Below are positions 9,135-18,200 of a stretch of DNA of 20,389 bases, in pieces. Made by a program: the position numbers and the translations under genes. Below the pieces are notes generated by a model. The model was not told the origin of the DNA and did no database searches. It worked only from the letters and a program-made list of their open reading frames with translations. Origin of the DNA: Saccoglossus kowalevskii (taxonomy: Eukaryota; Hemichordata; Enteropneusta; Harrimaniidae); NCBI RefSeq assembly GCF_000003605.2, contig NW_003109081.1, positions 35,573 to 55,961 on the forward strand, read 5' to 3'. Numbering within the stretch: the first letter of the stretch is position 1; each line of letters opens with the position of its first letter.

Positions 9135-10380
9135 ACATACTAAAGCTAATACATGTACTTCATTGAATCTGTACACACTCACAACCATGATATTTTCTTT
9201 GGCATAAGTTGACAGGCAAATCATACACACCACAGGTCTTGAAATTCTCAGATTATGAACCATGAAACATAAATGTATGTAAACCAAAGATACAACTGTA
9301 CCAAAAAATGCATTTTCTAGGAGATTTGTATAAACCTACGACAATATACATTCTAATTTTTCTTAAATATTTTGTTTATATTCTATAGTTCATTTAGAAA
9401 TCAATAATGCAATCAGTTTAGCCATACATTTACATTTGTAAATGCAGAAAAGTTTACTAGTGACCGTCATTCACAAATTTACATTCTAAATCTGTGTCCG
9501 ATCTGAAAAAAATACAATGGCTTAAAAAGCATTTAACAGCAAAGCACAATTGCTCTTTTCTCAAAAAGGTAATGATTAAAATGAGACAAGTTTTTATTAT
9601 AACCAAGACTTACTGTGAAACATGTGAGATCACTGGACACAATGTTCAGAAGGAGCACTGAAGTCCATTTTTGGTTTTTATTTACACTTACTGTTGGAAA
9701 GACATAATTTGTACTATAATGCAATGTGCAGTTGATAATGTATGTTCGTATGTACAGTGTATGCATACAGGTGTTTCAGTTTCTCAAGCAAGTGCATGAA
9801 AATGTATGTGTATGTAATTGTGTACAGGGTACATACAATTTACAAAAACGCTCACTCATTTATTAGTTGTTTTCCTCATGGACAATAATTCTTGACAAAA
9901 TGAAATAAACTAACAGTACTTACTAAGGAGACAACAGTTATATACAGTTGTACCACTAATTTGTCAGCTAATTTTGATGATCCTGAAAAATACTTTCAGA
10001 TTTGAAAGCAAATATGGAATTCCTAACCCTGTTCTGAACCAGATTAGAATAACGAAAATTACAACACTTTGATAATTTCAGTATAATTTATCTTTGAGCT
10101 GGAAAAACATTATTTATTTAAAATATTTCTTTTTTCAAACTGTTTTCAGGTTATCAATGAATTACAATAGGAAGCATGTTTTCTATAAGGAGTTTGTAAG
10201 ACCATGAACTTTGACTGTCGTTTTTCATCACAAACTTGTCTATATATTACACATCCACACCTGAATGTATCAGATGCAACAGCAAACACAACAATCCCTT
10301 TCTAATTATCTTTTGAGTAGCATTAACGATTGTAAGTATGTTTATCACTATATCGAAATTAGCATAATTCCTCAATTGAG
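9135..10380. other. AT-rich intergenic DNA, nothing assigned
   Basis: No supported gene. An imperfect inverted repeat (GTAATTGTGTAC / GTACATACAATTTAC) lies around 9814-9843. Short open frames on both strands have random AT composition. Confidence 0.4.
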
Positions 10381-11029
10381 CTGACGAGCATCAGTGAAAA
10401 AAAAATGTTATGACGTAGGGTAAACAAGTACCCGTGGATGGATTATCGGAGCCATAAAAACGATATGACCAACTACAAATCGATCAGAACTGTGGTCAGC
10501 CACGTGAGATGGTGATTTGGATTAACACACAATCCCAGCATGAATATAGCAACGGTGGAAAGTCGAAAACTAGTTTATTACTCGAGTATACTGCATGTTA
10601 ATGCAGATTGTAGTTTGTGTTATTTTTTTACGTGTAGTGAGCGATAAATGTTGACATGAAAATTATTTTAAGCAGTGAGACCTGGACAATAAACACAAAC
10701 CACGTCATATGGATATTTAGAGCTTCATATATAACGTCAGCAGAATATTTTAAAAGCGGATTGGAGGCAGAGATGTCCACCAAAAAACATTTTTTCCCAC
10801 CCATTAAACTTGCCCACAATTTGGATATTTTTACGCAAAGACAAGAGCTCCCCATGATCGGTGGAGGAAAACGTGTCTGATGTTCCGTGACAATGACAGT
10901 GGTCAACCGTAAGAGTAGTTAGATAATACTGACCTTTCTAGAGATGTGCACGATCGTCAGAAAACTGCGACAACATAAATAACAACCCGAATAAAATCAA
11001 ATATATGCTCCGGAACTAGTACAAAAGAG

Positions 11030-11125
11030 AAAAGACGATCGCCATGTTGGATCTAATCAATACGCATGCGCGCTTTTTGAAAATGTCAGACCCATGAAAC
11101 GAAGTCTGTGATTGGCTGTCACGTT
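11030..11125 (-). promoter_or_regulatory. Promoter-like cluster: CCAAT, NRF1-like, YY1-like
   Basis: Read on the minus strand: CCAAT in AGCCAATCAC (11115-11111), then CGCGCATGCG (11072-11063, NRF1-like), then CAACATGGCGATCG (ATGGCG at 11045-11040, YY1-like). This order and spacing are typical of TATA-less animal promoters. The region 10.4-11.3 kb is CpG-richer than its surroundings and has a CACGTG E-box at 10501. The frame after ATGGCG stops after nine codons, so any transcript would start with a non-coding exon (a donor-like AAAG|GTCAGT occurs near 10930). Which gene it serves is not known. Confidence 0.35.
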
Positions 11126-11259
11126 CCCGTCGATGCTCATTTGTCTGAAACCCTATTGAAAGTTGCCTATGTTCCTGCCGCGAAGGAGTTGAACATGTCC
11201 CATAGTTTGGCGGCACAAAAATAAGAGAGTTCAATACCAGACTGTTCTATGGTTGGCGG

Positions 11260-14200
11260 GATAGAAACAATTGTGTTAAATACGCGACTATTACCGACAA
11301 TAAAGAACAGAAAAAAACGAAGAGGAAGCAAAACAAATTAGCAGTAACAAATCCAATCATTTTAAAAATAGGCCTAGAATTAAAATCCTAAATATATTTT
11401 AAAGAATCAAAATTTTCCTCCAAAATTCAGCGTCTGACACATTTGCCGAGAAAAAATTGTCATTCCTTTTCAAATTGCAATATGTATACATCGGGAGTAT
11501 AATTACCAGTTACAATTAGACAGTGTGTACGCACTAATTTTCTAGTGGACGTCTGATATAATACCAATTTACAACACCGTCAACAATTCGGGAGAACATC
11601 TCCAACGTGTACTCGTAATGTAGTTTGAAATTACAAACTATTCGTTGTTTTCTGTTATTATTATTTTATTATAATCAATTTAAATACACTCCAATATACA
11701 GCAATAAAATTGACAACATTTGCATCTACGTACATTAAAAAAAGAATTTAATTAAAATTAATGTAGTATACCGTACATGATACTCGTACCCGCATGTCTG
11801 AATGCCAATGCGGTTTGTGGCTGGTCGTATGGTGGCGCTATAACAGAACAAAATACACAATATCGTTTCTCTGACGCCAAAACATTAATTTAATATATTA
11901 AAAACAACTGCAATAATTGACGCCAAATACGCAAAGGTAGTACAGTTATACTACATCATAAGCAGATAACGTATTTGACGAAAAATACGTATATATAAAT
12001 TATGGCAAATTTACATCGCGTGGTGGCGCTATGCTCGCAATACCAATGTATGGATGTATATACGTTGCCATGTCGCACGCGCTTTCTATGAGGACAACGC
12101 TTTCTTGTCTTAAATATAATATTAATGGCAAGAAACTTACAATGGCACGAATAACAATTAATATGTGGATTTGGAAAGACAATATACCATAAGACGGATA
12201 GAATAATTATATAATTATATAAGTGACTACTACTATTTTTTTTTACAAAACGAGATATTGTACCATAAATGAAATGATCTCTAGCTTCGTATTTTTACTT
12301 CGCATATTGGCTTTATTTTTTCGTACAGTTTTACTGAAAACACATCACATAATTGAATCCCCGTCTTTACCATGTAAAACACGCTCAAACAACGTACGTA
12401 CATCGACCACAGAATATCACATACTTTGAAGTGATACACACTTACACATACAACATTGGTTTGATGATATCATACTAGTCCTTGGCCCTGAGAATTTAGC
12501 CATTTTAGCATCACAGACACAGAGGGCGGTGTTTTCTCTGTTCCCATGTGATGTTTCTTCACTTTATTCGAATATTCCTCACATCAGAGTTTTGCAAACC
12601 ATTAAATATTTCATGAAATTGTGAGAGCATTTGTTGGGCGTAGCTCGCATTTTTCTAAATTGTAATGATAATCCGGCACTGTCTACAAACACCAGGATAC
12701 GCTACGGGAAGGAGAATGGCTCCGTGTGTACGGCCTGGTTAGAACGTGAAATTAGAACCCGTTGACCACCTATATATTGGAAAAAATTAATAGACTGACT
12801 TTTTTGCTACTTGTCCACGTTAGAAGAATGAACTGGTTTTATTTTAGACTATCTTGATTGAGACAAATCAGTATTAAATTCACAGGTCACGCTATTTATA
12901 CACCCACTGATTCGCACAATTGTTTAGAATTTAGTTCATTTTTGCACCACGAAAAAGGCCACACCTTATGGTCATGATGCAGCCATACCGAAGACGGGAA
13001 ACTTAACTTCTTCACAGCCAGTTCAAATCAGACTCCAAAATTTGCATTTTTTCAACAGTTATTCCGCTTTACATCTATTCTTACTTGTACCATACTACAT
13101 TTTAATTTTATATTTGTAGATTATGTGCTCATTTCAGTGGCATCTCATTTGCATACTTTCCCTTCACTAATGCATTTGTCATTTTTTATTGCTTTCCTTG
13201 AAGACCATCGTTTGCAACGTTCGCATCACAGTTCGGCTTCCTCAGTATTTCTTTTTTTAATTTATCTAGTGACGTTGTATGCTCCATTTACAACATTGTA
13301 ATTTATGTACTATTGTGCCCGTGATTAAATAATTGTTTACGCCTAAATGAACTATCATATTGTATAATTGTTAAACAAATATACAAAAGAATGTACAACT
13401 TAGACAAAAATGGGAAAATGTCATGGCAACAGACAATTTTATTTTTACTAGTATATGGATTTGACGTTGTTTGATTAGTTAAGGGTTGGGATATGTACAG
13501 TTCAAAGCTTTTCATGGCGAAACTTACGCTGCAAAACTTAGTACAGCGAAATGTGCGTTCGTAACAAACTACGTATATATTGTAATTTCACTAGGTATGT
13601 TAGGAAAACATATTTTGGTAATTCAGACGTTAAGCAAAGGCATTACACTATCGTAATCTCTTTGTTCAAACCATAAACTACTAGTATGTGTTGAGAATTA
13701 CATATTTAGAAAGAAAGATCCCATGCACTTTATTCATTGAATGCAATCGAAGAACAGATTCTATTTGGTCTTCGAGTGTTCTTTATTCCATACACTATCA
13801 TATTGATATTTTGGCATATCCCGACTCGGGAAAAATAAAATTAATTAGGGATGAAGCCTTCGCATGGAATTCGTGAAAGATACTAGTATTATGTTATGCT
13901 ATTAGTCATACGGGCATGTAGCCAGGTAAGACGTTAAATTCAAAATATTATAAAACTGTAGGATACCGTCAGAAAGCGTGTTCGCCTATTTAGTTTTCAA
14001 ATATAAACAAGTAGCCATATCTAAACAAAAGTAGAACCCAAAGTAGACTGACATAACCTGGTCAAAGAAGTGCTTAGGCAGGTAACACATGGAAACTGTA
14101 AAAGTTATTGAACACAAACATACATACATTTATTTATTTCTTCATACATTCATTGCACAAGTTAAATGTATTACACGATACTTAACTATCCATACTCGCG

Positions 14201-14856
14201 TAACAATCAAATTAAATATTTTAAGATTATAAGTGAAAGAGTCAGAAAAAACGATATAGATAATTTTCACTCCTTTTAATTGCGTATTCGCTTCTTTTGT
14301 TTTTTATCACTCTTTACGAAGCCCGCCCTCTAACGCTCAGTTTACAACGAACAAAGGCGTGAACAAAGTTACAATGTAATAACTATGACTTACAGAATCT
14401 ATAACCCGGGACCCATTTGTTCAGGTGTTGTAATATCAATATGTCAATATTTAAAGAAATATATAGGAGCTGAATATGTCACAAATAAAATGGTGTATTA
14501 TATAACATCAACACCAATTGAGTTAGATATTATAATTAAGAAAAAGAAAATATTAATATATATATTAAATATTATTAAATAGGTTATTCCAAAAGATTTC
14601 GTCGTGACTCCATGGCACTGACGAGGAATTGCTTCGTCAGTTTGTCAATGGCTGTATTAAAATCGTTATTGTAAGAAATGCAATTATCGGAAGATGGCAA
14701 TAAATATACACACAGGATAACATTATTAATTGTTTAAAAATAGCAACGATGTTCGTTCGCACACAAAGTGAGTAGTCGTTTAATGAAATAATTACCTACA
14801 TATATACGCATGACCCGATATGTACCATTAATTCAACGTGTATGCGCATTTGCCGG
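11260..14856. other. Long stretch without a supported gene
   Basis: No frame with coding character or convincing splice sites. GGTGGCGCTAT occurs twice (11830 and 12020). An inverted pair GACGCCAAATACG / CGTATTTGACG lies between about 11920 and 11980. Open frames of 60-70 codons here look random in composition. This is intergenic DNA beyond the P450 3' end. Confidence 0.45.
14617..14641. repeat. Perfect 8-bp hairpin
   Basis: ACTGACGA and TCGTCAGT with a 9-nt loop. It lies about 220 bp beyond the proposed P450 polyadenylation signal. It could form a stem in RNA; no family recognised. Confidence 0.5.
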
Positions 14857-14862
14857 TTTATT
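14857..14862 (-). promoter_or_regulatory. Candidate polyadenylation signal of the P450 gene
   Basis: AATAAA on the minus strand, about 165 nt after the P450 stop codon. It is the first canonical hexamer seen downstream of the stop. The downstream GT-rich element is weak, so the call rests on hexamer and distance. Confidence 0.4.
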
Positions 14863-15027
14863 AATTCATTTAACACATGTTGCGCGAAACTATTTGGGGG
14901 TGGTGGTACGATATAGGATATAGGTACTTCAGCAAGAAATATAGAACAAACATAGTACAAATCAGTTACAAATACACTAAATTCTTATCATTATAATTGC
15001 TTAAATATGTTCAATCATAGGAACAAG

Positions 15028-15296
15028 TTAGACCGATCTGATTAACCTCTTCTTAGCACATGCCTTATATGGAAATGGATGGTTAACAAATATACTACAA
15101 AACCCGTCCAGGCGGGGTGCACCCTGTTCCGGTGCAGCGGTGAACTCAAAATTTTGAAACAATGACACAAACAACAAAAATATCTGAGCTTTGGCTAACG
15201 ATTCGCCGATACACATACGTCGGCCCGCGGAGAAAGGCATGTAACTTTGGCTGGGTCTCGGTTCAAATTGTCCGCTCTCGGTGTCAATGAAGCGAC
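15028..15296 (-). CDS. P450 exon H (terminal): haem-binding loop to C-terminus
   Basis: The acceptor is TTCTCTCTTCACAAAG|GTCGC, and the reading ends with TAA at 15030-15028. It encodes RFIDTESGQFEPRPSQSY, then the haem loop FSAGRRMCIG with cysteine ligand, helix L ESLAKAQIFLLFVSLFQNF and a short basic tail ending AKKRLIRSV. All residues needed to bind haem are present. The ATG at 15240 is internal and not a start. Confidence 0.96.
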
Positions 15297-18200
15297 CTTT
15301 GTGAAGAGAGAAAAGAGAGAGAAAGAGATAATAATCGTTAGAATGTGACGTATTGGTAACATATCGGCATGCAACACAGATTTGTTAATTTAAAGCCCCC
15401 TATTCGATATGGGTCCCATACGACGTATACAACGCGTGTAAATACATTGTTTATTTACATGAAATCCGCTACATGTTTACTGTGTCGATTCAGCTTTCAT
15501 TTCACTGGCGTTAGATGAAGTCGAATGTGATAGGCGCTTTACATTAGTAAAACTCTATACGAGCGCCCTCAAGCGACTGATAATAAAAATACTTTCTGTT
15601 GTCACTGACGTGGTGGGAAACATGACCGTTATTACACACGCCGCTTCGATAAACAGTAGAAACTCACCAGGATTAAACTCTCTCGGATTATCCCACTCTT
15701 TGACGTCATTATGCAGGGCCCACAAATTAACCATGACCAACGTGTCTTTAGGTATTCGGTAGCCGCCTTTGGTAATAAAAACAACATTCATGTTAATTGT
15801 AAAGGTTCGTTGTCAACTCCATATTTTCTAAGGGCATCCGCTAAACGACAGAATGCATATAAAGTTTGTTTGCATAAGAATTAATGACTTTGGGGTTTCG
15901 CCATCACTGAATGCACTGAATGAGCGGCCACACATGATGGGAGGCACGGTGAGGTACTATAGTGAGAACACGCGCAACAAAAAATCTAGGTACTAGTCGA
16001 AGAGCAAGAACGTACAAAACAAAAGGTATTAGCACTAGAGTGAGAACATACACAGGGAAATCATGGTGTCTGGATACTAGAATAAGAACACGAACAACTT
16101 GAAGCATACAAGTACCCAAGTAAGCAAACGCACACATATACCAATCTTTAAGTTATCGTTGAACTATTGTGTGGTTGATGTAAATATATATCCTCTATAC
16201 CCTAACACCAGAACTACACCGGGACACACCCGTAATATATAACATACCTATAGATGAATCTACACAAGCTTGATGTGGAATTGCCAGGGGTGCCACAGTC
16301 TGTATTCGCATAACTTCATTTATGACAGCCTCGCAATAGGGAAGACTCCCCCTGTCACTAAGGCGTGGTGTGCGCTCATACCCTATGACGTCGACAATTT
16401 CCTTGGCGACTCTTCCTTGGATTTCAGGGTAGTTCAACATGTATACAAGACACCAATTAAGGGATATCAAAGACGTATCCACACCAGCTGAAAATAAAAA
16501 AAAAAAAAAAAAAAAAACTTCAAATCTCACAATATCTCACTCTTAAATCACGTGTGACATTTCGACCACTGACCATTAATAAGAAGAATCATGTCGTTTT
16601 CTGAACCAAACATTCTGAAAATGTTGTTGTAAAATAGTGTATATGTTAACTTTGATGTTATAGAACGTTAACAGAGGTGCATCAATTATGGATTATATAG
16701 GAACCTCCCACTTACCACCAAACATATCAGACAATGTCTGTACCATGTGCGTCTCTGTTAAAGAGTCGATGTGCTCTGTATTATCCTCAATGGCGTCATT
16801 TCTGGCTTTGATCAGGCGATCTGTGAAGTCCCGGATGTTACCTATAGATAATGAATGTACTGTGTAGAATTCAGGGCTAACAGTATGATACTCCCAAATG
16901 AGAGATTTCCACATATACAGGGAATGCAATTCCGTCACAGCTTTTCTATATCACGTTTCGTTCTATATAAATATCAACTTTTCAAATTAAAAAAACGTTG
17001 TCCACCATTTTGATTTTCCGGCAAGGAATTGTGGGTAAAAAATATCATCACAACATTTGTTGCAAACAAATAAGAAAAATGGTTTTATCCGCGACTTGAC
17101 AATACTAATTCAAAAGGGTTCACATTTTCAGTTTGCAGGTTACTCGTGTATATCATTATAATAATGGAAATTAGAATGTTGCAAAGACAGAAAAGTAAAT
17201 ATATTGGTGAAAAATAAATAAATAAAAATGGTTATGTTCGTCATTAAAATAGAATTACATTGTTGTTCCCCTTTGCGGTCAATAACCTAATTAAGCTACT
17301 CTCATCGACCAATTGTAAAACAATATTTAAAAAATATGTGAGAATTTGGTAGAAACACGTAAAAATGTGTATTTTCAGTTTGTTTGCCACAACCATTGTA
17401 TTTGTATGGTTGTCACCGGTATGCTACCTTAATCCTAATGTTCAACTATTTTGAAGGCCTTTATAGACGAAATCGTGTTTTTTTTCACAGCAAATACTAT
17501 GACGTCATATTTTACCCAAAATCCTTTGTTGGAGAACAATATTGTAGATTACATATATACTGATGAAAAGTTGAATATATCTAGAAAATGAAGAGTGATA
17601 TGAATAACTGTGAATCCAACTCTCATTTATTTGTAGAGCTTTTCCACCTTGAATCGTTATTTTGTTAGCATTTACTTACACATATGTTACGGGAGATGGG
17701 AACAATTTAACATCATTGTGTTGTTTGACAGACTTTTATTATACAAATACAAAGCAAGCACGACTAATGGAAATCGTCGTGTACTACTAGTATCTGAAAA
17801 CACAGCGTTGAAATTGTAACACGTAATCGAGAAATATGGGGGGGGGGGATGTTACGTCTTGGAAAGTATGGAACTGTAACTGAATTGAAGAGTTTCATCA
17901 TAAATATATGACGCATGCGCAACATTAATCTTATGTGACGTTTGCTCTCACAATATTATGACATCATCGTATCGATGTCTTATTGAAAAATCCATTCTAG
18001 TGTTTAATATTCGATTAATATTTTTAATGAATGAAATGTTAGGATGTTCTACACATATTGACATATTTGCATATCATAAATATCTACAATAGTATATGAC
18101 ATATCATCACGTGTTTTCAAGTAATAACATAAACTAAAAAAAATAATAAACAATAAAAAAAAGAAAATCGTGCATCTAACTCACACTTAAACAAAAAAAC

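Noticed and set aside
10628-10906. Overlapping open frames on both strands
   Set aside because: Neither strand has clear coding character or a recognised domain; the region is better described as CpG-richer flank.
14385-14582. 65-codon plus-strand frame ending in Ile/Lys-rich sequence
   Set aside because: Composition is what AT-rich DNA gives by chance.
15904-16137. 77-codon minus-strand frame rich in Val and Leu
   Set aside because: Created by the degenerate tandem repeat in intron 6, which has no P450 similarity and lies between two well-joined exons.
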